Translations under genes and position numbers: made by a program
Shown here: positions 1 to 7,249 of the stretch, in pieces
Position numbering within the stretch: position 1 is the stretch's first letter
Layout: every line of letters starts with the position of its first letter
The notes under the pieces: generated by a model
Told to the model about the DNA's origin: nothing
Seen by the model: the letters and a program-made list of their open reading frames with translations, nothing else
The model's database searches: none
Origin: Clostridiales bacterium
GTDB taxonomy: Bacteria; Bacillota; Clostridia; Oscillospirales; Butyricicoccaceae
Direction of reading: 5' to 3'
DNA: 14,849 bases
NCBI GenBank assembly: GCA_019418305.1
Contig: DYCA01000039.1
Coordinates: 1-14,849 of the forward strand

Positions 1-518
1 GGGCGGGCTGGGTAGACGCGGACGCGGTTTACCGGACTTTGTGCGCGGACAACCGCGAGATGCTCACTGCGTTGGACACGGCGTTTGGCGGCGTGCTGGA
101 CGAGACTGGCACGCTCGACCGCCCAAAACTTGCGCGTATTGTGTTTGCCGACCCGGTAAAACTGCAAAAACTAAATGAAATTACCCTGCCTTACATTCGT
201 GCAGCGTCCCTTGATGCGATGCGTAATCAGGGAGGCTGTCCGTTTGTGCTGTACGATGCGCCGACCCTGTTTGAGGCAGGAGTGGACGACCTGTGCGAGT
301 GTACCATCGGCGTGCTGGCGGACACCGAAGTGCGCGTGCAGCGCATTATGGCGCGCGACGGTTTGGACGAGCAGGCGGCGCGTGCCCGCATCGGCGCGCA
401 GCCGGACGCGGACTTTTATCGCGCGCGGTGCAATTACATTGTGGAAAACAACGGCGACCTTGCCGATTTGCAGCGACAGGCCGACGCGATTTTTAAAGAT
501 TTACGCAAAGGAGACTGA
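1..518 (+). CDS. coaE: Dephospho-CoA kinase, 5'-truncated by window edge
   Basis: This enzyme phosphorylates the 3'-hydroxyl of dephospho-CoA with ATP, the last step of cytosolic CoA synthesis. The frame is open from base 3 to the TGA at 516-518 and has no stop before the window edge. Family signatures visible in order are WVDADAVYR near the start (the DAD motif after the P-loop), FGGVLDETGTLDRPKLARIVF, LNEITLPYI, LYDAPTLFEAG, RVQRIMARDG and IVENNG near the C-terminus. These follow the usual CoaE order. The P-loop (GxxGxGKS) and roughly the first 25-30 residues must lie upstream of the window, so an internal TTG at 39 is not the real start. The gene ends three bases before the ATG of the M18 aminopeptidase and carries that gene's ribosome binding site inside its last codons, so the two are probably co-transcribed. 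Confidence 0.93.
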   Translation, partial: AGWVDADAVYRTLCADNREMLTALDTAFGGVLDETGTLDRPKLARIVFADPVKLQKLNEITLPYIRAASLDAMRNQGGCPFVLYDAPTLFEAGVDDLCECTIGVLADTEVRVQRIMARDGLDEQAARARIGAQPDADFYRARCNYIVENNGDLADLQRQADAIFKDLRKGD

Positions 519-521
519 CTT

Positions 522-1916
522 ATGACTTCCGAACAACTGTTTTATGACAAAAAACCGGGATTTGACCGCCTGACCGGCAGTGACAAACGCGGCATGCAGA
601 CCTATGCCGAGGAATACAAGGCATTCCTTGACGAGTCCAAGACCGAGCGCGACGCGGTCAAAGAAATGGTGCGCATGGCCGAGGCCAAGGGTTTTCGCGC
701 ATGGACGCGCGATGACACGGTCAAGCCCGGCGACAAGCTCTATCAGGTCAACCGCGAAAAGGGCATCATGCTCGCCGTTATCGGCAAAAAAGGCATGTCG
801 GAGGGTGTGCGCCTGACCGCCGCGCATCTCGACGCGCCGCGCGTGGACATCCGCACCATCCCCTTGTATGAGGACGGCGGCATGGCGTTCTTCAAAACGC
901 ATTACTATGGCGGCATCAAGAAATACCAGTGGACGGCGATTCCACTTGAGCTGCGTGGCGTGGTGTGCGTGTGCTACAATGGGCAGATGAAAAAGGTTGA
1001 GGTGCGCGTAGGCGACAAGCCGGACGACCCGAAATTCGTCATCACCGACCTGCTGCCGCATCTTGCCTCCGAGCAGATGACCAAAAAAGCGACCGAAATC
1101 GTTAAGGGCGAGGGCCTGAATGTCCTCATTGGCTCAGTGCCGAGCGAAACGGTGGACGAAAAGTGCAGTGAGAAGATTAAACTGGCCATCATGGAGCATT
1201 TAAACCGTCAGTACGGCATGGTGGAAGCGGATTTCCTGTCCGCGGAGCTGTGCTGCGTGCCTGCGTTCAAGGCGTGCGATATCGGCTTTGACCGCTCGTT
1301 TGTCGGCTCGTATGGCCATGACGACCGCGTCTGCTCGTATACCGCAGCGACCGCGCTGCTCGACTTGAAGGCGACGCCGACCCACACCTGCGTATGCCTG
1401 CTGGTGGACAAGGAGGAGACCGGATCGGACGGTGTAACCGGCATGCAGTCGCGTGCATTCGACACCTTCATGGCCGACCTGTGCCGTGCGCAGGACGCGT
1501 TGCTCGAAGAGTGCTATGAAAACTCGGTCTGCCTGTCCGCCGATGTGTGCAATGCGTTTGACCCCAACTATCCGGAGGTTTCGGAAAAGCGCAACGATGC
1601 CAAGGCCAACTGCGGCTTTGCGCTGGTCAAGTACACGGGCGCGCGCGGCAAGTCCGGTACGTCGGACGCGACCGCGGAGCTGATGGCTCGTATCCGCTGC
1701 ATTTTCGACAAGGCGGATGTCATCTGGCAGACTGGCCAGCTCGGCAAGGTCGATCAAGGCGGCGGCGGCACGGTTGCGATGTATCTGGCCAACCGCAACA
1801 TCGACACGGTGGATGCCGGTGTGCCTGTACTATCGATGCATGCACCGTTTGAAGTGATTGCAAAGCTCGACCTGTATATGGCATACAAGGGCTTCGGCGC
1901 GTTCTACAAGGACTGA
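522..1916 (+). CDS. M18 family metallo-aminopeptidase
   Basis: This 464-aa protein is a cytosolic di-zinc aminopeptidase of family M18 (aspartyl aminopeptidase / aminopeptidase I type), which removes N-terminal residues from peptides. Candidate metal and catalytic residues lie in the expected order: H102 and D104 in AAHLDAPR, D267/D268 in YGHDDR, E298/E299 in DKEETGSDG, D341 in SADVCNAFDPNY, and H440 in LSMHAPFE close to the C-terminus. The length matches bacterial M18 enzymes (about 430-480 aa). The start ATG at 522 has an AAAGGAG site at 508-513 inside the end of coaE, three bases downstream of which coaE stops, suggesting an operon. A weak hairpin follows the stop. The subtype (Asp/Glu versus broad specificity) cannot be read from motifs alone. 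No signal peptide or membrane segment is seen. Confidence 0.93.
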   Translation: MTSEQLFYDKKPGFDRLTGSDKRGMQTYAEEYKAFLDESKTERDAVKEMVRMAEAKGFRAWTRDDTVKPGDKLYQVNREKGIMLAVIGKKGMSEGVRLTAAHLDAPRVDIRTIPLYEDGGMAFFKTHYYGGIKKYQWTAIPLELRGVVCVCYNGQMKKVEVRVGDKPDDPKFVITDLLPHLASEQMTKKATEIVKGEGLNVLIGSVPSETVDEKCSEKIKLAIMEHLNRQYGMVEADFLSAELCCVPAFKACDIGFDRSFVGSYGHDDRVCSYTAATALLDLKATPTHTCVCLLVDKEETGSDGVTGMQSRAFDTFMADLCRAQDALLEECYENSVCLSADVCNAFDPNYPEVSEKRNDAKANCGFALVKYTGARGKSGTSDATAELMARIRCIFDKADVIWQTGQLGKVDQGGGGTVAMYLANRNIDTVDAGVPVLSMHAPFEVIAKLDLYMAYKGFGAFYKD

Positions 1917-1947
1917 ACCTAAGGAAAGTAACAATTTGGTGACAAGA

Positions 1948-1965
1948 GGGCGGCTTTTGCCGCCC
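1948..1965 (+). terminator. Possible weak terminator after the M18 gene
   Basis: A perfect 7-bp stem, GGGCGGC with GCCGCCC, closes a TTTT loop about 30 bases after the aminopeptidase stop. It is followed by TTCATT rather than a clean T-run, so termination may be partial. Confidence 0.5.
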
Positions 1966-1986
1966 TTCATTACGTCTATGTTACAT

Positions 1987-2014
1987 TTTACAGTTAAAGA
2001 CTCCAAGCTATGGT
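1987..2014 (+). promoter_or_regulatory. Candidate promoter for the 60-aa peptide gene
   Basis: TTTACA at 1987-1992 and TATGGT at 2009-2014 are separated by 16 bases in an AT-rich stretch just upstream of the small gene. An alternative -10, TATCAT, overlaps at 2014-2019. The match to consensus is modest. The main support is context: the gene follows a terminator-like hairpin and must be transcribed from something nearby. Confidence 0.3.
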
Positions 2015-2060
2015 ATCATAAACTGAACCCGAAAAGATCATCTGGCAGGAGGTTCCAAAG

Positions 2061-2243
2061 ATGACATTTAAACAGGTGCTTTCGTACTTTCTGACCGGTG
2101 CGGCTGTACTGTCTGTGACAACCACGACGTTGGCCGCAGAGGATCTGCTGCATGACAATGCGGACGGTGCCGCCGATGTGCAGGCACAGATATCCCACGC
2201 AGAGAAGGTGCAGACTTCGTACGATCTGTCTAAAGAGGGCTGA
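2061..2243 (+). CDS. Small putative secreted peptide (60 aa), unrecognised
   Basis: I do not recognise this family. The 60-aa product has a signal-peptide-like N-terminus: Lys4, a hydrophobic core from about residue 6 to 19, then a Thr run and a small-residue LAA stretch around 24-26 where signal peptidase I could cut. The remaining 33-35 residues are acidic and polar (several D and E) with no Cys. The gene is credible despite its size. It has an AGGAGG site at 2047-2052, eight bases before the ATG, and a strong terminator starting two bases after the stop codon, and the region upstream is AT-rich. It stands alone between the aminopeptidase and the convergent kinase-like gene. A small exported or membrane-anchored peptide is the best description; no function can be assigned. 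Confidence 0.6.
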   Translation: MTFKQVLSYFLTGAAVLSVTTTTLAAEDLLHDNADGAADVQAQISHAEKVQTSYDLSKEG

Positions 2244-2244
2244 C

Positions 2245-2281
2245 AAAAGCGGCCGCTGTGCTCAGCAAAGCGGCCGCTTTT
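2245..2281 (+). terminator. Strong intrinsic terminator after the small peptide gene
   Basis: A 12-bp perfect stem (AAAAGCGGCCGC with GCGGCCGCTTTT) encloses a 13-base loop and runs into TTGTTTTTT. It lies immediately after the peptide stop and immediately before the convergent stop at 2289. The - strand reading ends in a short TTTT, so it may also stop the opposing kinase-like transcript. Confidence 0.9.
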
Positions 2282-2288
2282 TGTTTTT

Positions 2289-3368
2289 TCAGTCCAAAAC
2301 GGAAAATTCGATTTCTTCCAGCGGGTAGCCATCCTCGAGGATCATAGGGGCGTGCAGGTTGTGGTCGGCAAGCGATTCGGGCAGATGTGCAAGCGTGAAA
2401 TGAAGCTGGCTGCCGCCGCCTTCGCGTGGGGACAGCAGCAGACTGCCGCCGTGCAGCTGCGCGATGCGTTGGATGAGTGGCAAACCCAATCCGGGCGGCG
2501 TACCCTGCCGCGCGAGTGCAAGGTACTCGTCGAGCGGAGCGGGCATCTGCCAGCCGGACAGCAGCGCTTCAAAGCGTGCAGCATCCAGACCAGGACCGCG
2601 GTCGGCAACCGTGATGGTGAAAAATGCGCCGTCATCATACACGCTCAGGGAAATATCGCCGTCCGGTGGTGTGACATGCAGCGCATTGGCAAGCAGGTTG
2701 TACAGTGCGGTGCGGATGAGCTGCGGCTCAATCAGTGCGATACAGCTATCGTCTGCATGCACTGTGATGGGGGCGGCGTTGCTCGAGGCGTGTGTGGATG
2801 CCTGCTCCGCAGCGCTGCGGCACAGCTGGGCCAGATCATCGTGGTGCAGCTGCAGCTGCTCGGTCAGCGGTGGGTCATGCAGAAAGTCCGAATGCATGAG
2901 CAGACGGTGCAGTCGCAGACACTGACGGCGCAGGTGCGCGGCAAGCATGGGATCGTCCACCTGTGCAGCGTCTGCAAGTAGCGTGCCCAGATACTGTGTG
3001 CCCTTGGCGTGCAGTACACGAAGCGTGCCGTCATAGGAGACACGGTCGTCGCGCACAAAGGCCAGTAGCGCCCCATCGCGGTGCGGGAGGATTTCCAGAC
3101 GGTATTCCAAACCGTCCAGTTCTTCATAAACCGTGTGCGGTGCGCGCGCGGCAATGCAATCGCGCAGAGCTGCCACCGCCTGATCACTGAGCAGCTGGTC
3201 GATGCGTTCGAGCGGGTGCAGCCCGGTCAGGCGAGTGGCGACTTCATTGCTGTTTTCAATATAAAGTGTGGAGGAAACCGTGACAACCGCTGCGTCGCGC
3301 AGACCGGTGCGAGCAAGCAGCTCACGCAGGGTTTTCTCATCAATCTGTGAAAAGAACGTATTCGCCAT
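2289..3368 (-). CDS. Soluble histidine-kinase-like ATPase (orphan sensor)
   Basis: This 359-aa protein carries a C-terminal HATPase_c (GHKL) domain from about residue 205 to 335. The N-box is ALYNLLANAL (N224, N228), the G1 box is DRGPG (256-260), and the G2 box is PPGLGLPLIQ (291-300) followed by HGGSLLLSP. Residues 20-105 look like a PAS-type sensory fold (inference from pattern only). The helical segment 111-162 occupies the dimerisation position, but I see no canonical H-E/D-x-K/R-T-P box; H120 in RVLHAKG is the only comparable histidine. There is no membrane segment, so it should sense a cytosolic signal. The start is ATG 3368 because it has a GGAGGAT site and a well-formed promoter upstream; the same frame stays open far further only because it lies opposite gap. 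No response regulator is adjacent. Confidence 0.82.
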   Translation of the reverse strand: MANTFFSQIDEKTLRELLARTGLRDAAVVTVSSTLYIENSNEVATRLTGLHPLERIDQLLSDQAVAALRDCIAARAPHTVYEELDGLEYRLEILPHRDGALLAFVRDDRVSYDGTLRVLHAKGTQYLGTLLADAAQVDDPMLAAHLRRQCLRLHRLLMHSDFLHDPPLTEQLQLHHDDLAQLCRSAAEQASTHASSNAAPITVHADDSCIALIEPQLIRTALYNLLANALHVTPPDGDISLSVYDDGAFFTITVADRGPGLDAARFEALLSGWQMPAPLDEYLALARQGTPPGLGLPLIQRIAQLHGGSLLLSPREGGGSQLHFTLAHLPESLADHNLHAPMILEDGYPLEEIEFSVLD

Positions 3369-3374
3369 CTCTAT

Positions 3375-3380
3375 CCTCCA
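3375..3380 (-). promoter_or_regulatory. Ribosome binding site fixing the kinase-like start
   Basis: On the - strand this reads TGGAGG and is followed six bases later by the ATG at 3368. It decides the start of a frame that otherwise stays open for more than 1.2 kb upstream, opposite gap. Confidence 0.75.
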
Positions 3381-3455
3381 AAATATTTTTGTTTTTCTTT
3401 TGATGAGTATAAGGCTGCGCAGTGACTGAAATACTATATTTTGTGGGATGTGCTT

Positions 3456-3485
3456 ATTATACCACCAGACGGGAATGCATTGCAA
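3456..3485 (-). promoter_or_regulatory. Promoter of the kinase-like gene
   Basis: On the - strand TTGCAA (3485-3480) and a perfect TATAAT (3461-3456) are spaced 18 bases apart. The -10 is preceded by TGG, an extended -10 element. Transcription would start about 80 bases before the ATG. Confidence 0.75.
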
Positions 3486-3513
3486 AGAAAAATGTACAAA
3501 AAGCCCAGTCGTA

Positions 3514-3531
3514 ATGACAAAAATTTCACAA
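3514..3531. promoter_or_regulatory. Weak Rex-like operator candidate between the divergent promoters
   Basis: ATGACAA, four bases, then TTCACAA matches 11 of 14 defined positions of the Rex consensus TTGTGAA-N4-TTCACAA. It lies 10 bases upstream of the gap -35 element, inside a wider inverted repeat GTAAT (3511-3515) / ATTAC (3534-3538). Rex is the NADH/NAD+-sensing repressor of Gram-positive bacteria. One half-site is degenerate, so this is tentative. Confidence 0.22.
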
Positions 3532-3541
3532 ATATTACACC

Positions 3542-3571
3542 TTGCGGCAGACGACCCGTTTAGTGTATAAT
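3542..3571 (+). promoter_or_regulatory. Promoter of gap
   Basis: TTGCGG at 3542-3547 and a perfect TATAAT at 3566-3571 are separated by 18 bases, about 50 bases before the gap start codon. The -35 is a half match. It points away from the promoter at 3456-3485. Confidence 0.75.
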
Positions 3572-3620
3572 AAAACCATCGACAGAGACTCATTAAAAAC
3601 ATTTTAGGAGGATACTGTAA

Positions 3621-4649
<1,029 letters not shown>

Positions 4650-4669
4650 GTTATCCTCTTAAAACCCAC

Positions 4670-4706
4670 AAAGCACCCTTTCCACAAGGAAAGGGTGCTT
4701 TTTTTG
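4670..4706 (+). terminator. Strong terminator of gap
   Basis: AAAGCACCCTTTCC (4670-4683) pairs perfectly with GGAAAGGGTGCTTT (4688-4701) around an ACAA loop and continues into a T-run to about 4706. It begins 20 bases after the gap stop. Confidence 0.95.
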
Positions 4707-4715
4707 TTTGGCATA

Positions 4716-4724
4716 TGATATAAT
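4716..4724 (+). promoter_or_regulatory. Extended -10 promoter for the DUF5808-like gene
   Basis: TGATATAAT at 4716-4724 is a perfect extended -10 element. The -35 region falls in the T-tract of the gap terminator and has no clear TTGACA. Transcription would begin near 4731, which excludes the in-frame TTG at 4708 as a start codon. Confidence 0.5.
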
Positions 4725-4740
4725 CACAGCAGAAAATGAG

Positions 4741-4962
4741 GTGGTTCATATCAAACGGAAATACAGCCAAGAGGAAGTCGAAACGCGTATGCGCGGCAGG
4801 TTTTACTGCAACCCGGACGATAAGAACCTCTTTGTGCGCCGCAGCATATGGGGCGCGTGGACGATGAATATGGGCAATCCGTGGGCGTGGTGTGCCGTTG
4901 GTGCAATCGCGCTGGCGGTTTGCCTGGCAGCGTATCTGTTGCTGTGGGTGCTCGGTGTGTAA
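4741..4962 (+). CDS. Small membrane protein with DUF5808-like motif
   Basis: The product is about 73 aa from the GTG at 4741. An N-terminal basic and acidic segment leads into FYCNPDDKNLFVRR then GAWTMNMGNPWAW, which I recognise as the conserved pattern of the uncharacterised DUF5808 domain (tyrosine/aromatic-x-NPDD-x-x-x-F-V, then W-T-x-N-x-G-N-P-W-A). A single hydrophobic helix spans about residues 49-72 at the very C-terminus, so it is probably a tail-anchored or small inner-membrane protein with a cytosolic N-terminus. The start is uncertain. A GAGGTGG ribosome-binding-like sequence overlaps the GTG and would better serve the ATC at 4750; an in-frame TTG at 4708 lies upstream of the likely transcription start. 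It is isolated between two terminators, with its own promoter. Function is unknown. Confidence 0.7.
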   Translation: MVHIKRKYSQEEVETRMRGRFYCNPDDKNLFVRRSIWGAWTMNMGNPWAWCAVGAIALAVCLAAYLLLWVLGV

Positions 4963-4970
4963 TATAAATA

Positions 4971-5006
4971 AAAACACCCTTTCCGTCGGAAAGAGTGTTT
5001 TTGTTT
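4971..5006. terminator. Bidirectional terminator between the small gene and uraA
   Basis: AAAACACCCTTTCC pairs with GGAAAGAGTGTTTT (14 positions, one C-A mismatch) around a three-base loop. T-runs flank it on both strands: TTTTTGTTT on +, and TTTTTATTTAT on -. It lies between two convergent stop codons at 4962 and 5015. Confidence 0.9.
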
Positions 5007-5014
5007 GCACAAAA

Positions 5015-6298
5015 TCAGTCGGTCAGGTCGTTCGACCACTTCAGCTTATCGAATACATAAAACAGCAGGCTCATCAGCATGCCGACAATGGCAGCCAGCG
5101 TCATGCCGGACAGCGACACATTGCCCAGCGACAGCGTCACGCCGGAAAGACCGGTGACAAAGATGACCGAAGTGAGCGCCATGTTGCGGTTTTTGCCGTA
5201 ATCGACGTGGTTGTCAACCAGAATACGCAGACCAGAGGTGCCGATCATGCCGTACAGCAGGAAGGAGATACCGCCGATAACCGGACCAGGAATGGTCTGG
5301 ATGAGCGCAGCCAGCGGGCCGACGAACGAGCAGATGATGCTCAGCACAGCCGCGCCGCCGATGACGCGCACCGAGTAAACCTTGGTAATGGCCATCACGC
5401 CGATGTTTTCGCCATAGGTCGTAGTCGGCACCGAGCCGATAAAGCCCGAAATCATAGTAGAGAAATTGTCCGCGAACAGCGAGCGATGCAGGCCGGGGTC
5501 CTTGAGCAAGTCGCGGCCGACGACCTTGCTGGTGACCAGCTGGTGGCCGATGTGCTCGTTGGCGATGACCAGAATGACCGGCAGGATAATCAGAATGGCC
5601 TCCAGATCAAACTTTGGGGTCTGGAAATTCGGCAGCTGGAACAACGGCTGATGCATGGCGGCAACAATACCGTCCCAGATGACGTGTTCTCCCGAAAGAT
5701 ACTCGGTGATGAGTCCTGCCACATAGCCGCAGATAATGGCAATCAGAATCGGGATGACCGACAAAAACTTGCGGAACAGCACGCTGCCGAGCACCGCAAC
5801 GGCAAGCGTCACGCAGAAGGTAACCACAGTCGCGGTCGTTACGCCGTCGCCGACGATTTTGCCCGTCGATGCGGCGGAACCGGCCAGCTCCAGACCGATG
5901 AGCGCCACAACCGGTCCCATCGCAGCAGGTGGAAGCACCACGTCAATCCACTTGGTGCCGCATTTATAAATGATTGCCGCGAGGATGCAGCCGCACAGAC
6001 CGACAACCACAAAGCCGCCCAGCGCATACTGGTAGCCCCAGTTCTGAATGACGATGGTGGCCGGTGCGATGAATGCGAACGACGAGCCAAGGTAGGCAGG
6101 CGACTTGCCCTTGGTGATGAAGATGAACAGCAGCGTGCCGACGCCGTTCATAAACAGCACGATAGCCGGGTTGATGCCGAACATAAACGGCACCAGCACG
6201 GACGCGCCGAACATGGCGAACATGTGCTGGATGGACAGCGGCACGAGCAGGCGCGGCGGCACCTTCTCCTCCACCTGGATGATTCGATTGGTTTGCAT
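5015..6298 (-). CDS. uraA: Uracil permease, NCS2 family
   Basis: This 427-aa integral membrane protein is a proton-coupled uracil importer of the nucleobase-cation symporter 2 family, feeding pyrimidine salvage. Diagnostic motifs are QHMFAMFGASVLVP with H25, the GPVVALIGLELAG segment (128-140), ANEHIGHQLVT with E248, and TTTYGENIGV with E297. The two glutamates correspond to the uracil-binding residues of E. coli UraA. The hydrophobic profile fits the 14-helix fold and the length is normal. The ATG at 6298 is preceded by AAAAAGGGGA about 12 bases upstream, a somewhat long spacing. It follows the patatin-like gene on the same strand with a terminator-like hairpin between, and I find no clear PyrR-binding leader and no clear promoter of its own. 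Confidence 0.93.
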   Translation of the reverse strand: MQTNRIIQVEEKVPPRLLVPLSIQHMFAMFGASVLVPFMFGINPAIVLFMNGVGTLLFIFITKGKSPAYLGSSFAFIAPATIVIQNWGYQYALGGFVVVGLCGCILAAIIYKCGTKWIDVVLPPAAMGPVVALIGLELAGSAASTGKIVGDGVTTATVVTFCVTLAVAVLGSVLFRKFLSVIPILIAIICGYVAGLITEYLSGEHVIWDGIVAAMHQPLFQLPNFQTPKFDLEAILIILPVILVIANEHIGHQLVTSKVVGRDLLKDPGLHRSLFADNFSTMISGFIGSVPTTTYGENIGVMAITKVYSVRVIGGAAVLSIICSFVGPLAALIQTIPGPVIGGISFLLYGMIGTSGLRILVDNHVDYGKNRNMALTSVIFVTGLSGVTLSLGNVSLSGMTLAAIVGMLMSLLFYVFDKLKWSNDLTD

Positions 6299-6327
6299 GT
6301 TACTCTTTTATCCCCTTTTTTGTAATT

Positions 6328-6342
6328 TCGGCAGTGCGCCGA
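6328..6342 (-). other. Short hairpin in the uraA leader
   Basis: A 5-bp stem, TCGGC/GCCGA, with a five-base loop lies about 30 bases before the uraA start, just upstream of its ribosome binding site. It is not a recognisable PyrR loop. It may be incidental or may act as a small leader structure. Confidence 0.25.
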
Positions 6343-6350
6343 TGTGTATG

Positions 6351-6374
6351 AAAAAGCGCGCAGAGCGCGTTTTT
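6351..6374 (-). terminator. Probable terminator after the patatin-like gene
   Basis: On the - strand a CGCG/CGCG core with flanking A5/T5 pairing (one bulged base, five-base loop) is followed by TTTTTCATAC. It begins only a few bases after the stop codon at 6376. The GC core is short, so read-through into uraA is likely. Confidence 0.6.
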
Positions 6375-6375
6375 C

Positions 6376-7218
6376 TCAGGAAAACAGGCGCCGGATGTCA
6401 TCCATGCGCGCGCATGCCATATTATACCCCATTTCGTAGCCCCATTCCAGCTTTTTCACATCTTTTTCAAAGCTCTCCAAATGGTCGGTGGGTTGGAGCA
6501 ATACGGTGTTCTGCGGCTGCTTTTCCGCCAGCTGATGGCAGAAGCACACGGTTTCGTTGTAGCGCTTGGGGCGCGTGAGCATAGTGCGCGTCAGCGCGGG
6601 ATACTTGCGGCGCATGGCGCGCGCGGCAAACTTGGTGCCGTACGTCATTTCTTTGCGATAGTCAAGCGGCTGGGTAAGCACAATCAGATTCTTTTCGTTG
6701 CCGTCGTGCAGACTTTTGACAATCGGAATGGGGTCGGCCAGACCGCCGTCATAATAGGTCTGCGCGTCGATGGTGACCGGCGGGAAATAAATCGGGATGG
6801 CGCAGGTCGCGCGCAGCATGGTGCTCGCGCGGTCAAGCTGCATGCCGTCGAGGTATTCCGCCTCGCCTGTGCGCGCGTTGGTTACACCGACGCGGATGCG
6901 GCCCGCATAACGGTGATAGGTGTCCCAGTCAAACGGAATCAATTCGTTCGGAATGGTGGAGAATACAAACTCCACCCCGAAAATTGAGTGGTCGCGCCGC
7001 AGATTGCGCGCGCCGAAATAGCGTTTGTCGTTGCGGTATTGCCGCAGTACCTCCAGATTACGCCCGCGCTGGCGGGACAGATAGGATACCGCATAGGTGA
7101 TGCCGGCGGAAACACCGATGACATAGTCGAACATCAAATCGTTATCGAGCAGCGCGTCCATCACGCCGCACGAAAATACCGGGCGGAACGTGCCGCCCTC
7201 TAGAACAAGTCCTGGCAT
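6376..7218 (-). CDS. Patatin-like phospholipase / serine hydrolase
   Basis: This 280-aa protein belongs to the bacterial patatin-like family (RssA/YjjU type), predicted cytosolic or membrane-peripheral lipid acyl hydrolases using a Ser-Asp dyad. The nucleophile elbow is GVSAG with S37, and the dyad aspartate is D157 in YYDGGLADPIP. The oxyanion segment reads EGGTFRPVFSCGVMD at 7-21, where many homologues have GGGxRG. The C-terminal region (about 200-280) resembles the extension found after the patatin domain in YjjU-like proteins. ATG 7218 follows a GAGGAAG site at 7222-7228. It starts 31 bases after the rnr stop on the same strand and is probably co-transcribed with rnr. No signal peptide is seen. 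The natural substrate is unknown. Confidence 0.88.
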   Translation of the reverse strand: MPGLVLEGGTFRPVFSCGVMDALLDNDLMFDYVIGVSAGITYAVSYLSRQRGRNLEVLRQYRNDKRYFGARNLRRDHSIFGVEFVFSTIPNELIPFDWDTYHRYAGRIRVGVTNARTGEAEYLDGMQLDRASTMLRATCAIPIYFPPVTIDAQTYYDGGLADPIPIVKSLHDGNEKNLIVLTQPLDYRKEMTYGTKFAARAMRRKYPALTRTMLTRPKRYNETVCFCHQLAEKQPQNTVLLQPTDHLESFEKDVKKLEWGYEMGYNMACARMDDIRRLFS

Positions 7219-7249
7219 GCTTCCTCATAACCTTTCTGCTTGGGATGAT

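Noticed and set aside
4892..6325. 477-codon + strand frame opposite uraA
   Set aside because: Its composition (rich in His, Arg, Asp, Gln) is that of an antisense of a membrane protein gene. It would also read through the bidirectional terminator at 4971-5006.
6299..6375. PyrR attenuator in the uraA leader
   Set aside because: The leader is short. It lacks a recognisable PyrR-binding loop and an antiterminator/terminator pair; the hairpin nearest the patatin-like stop is better read as that gene's terminator.
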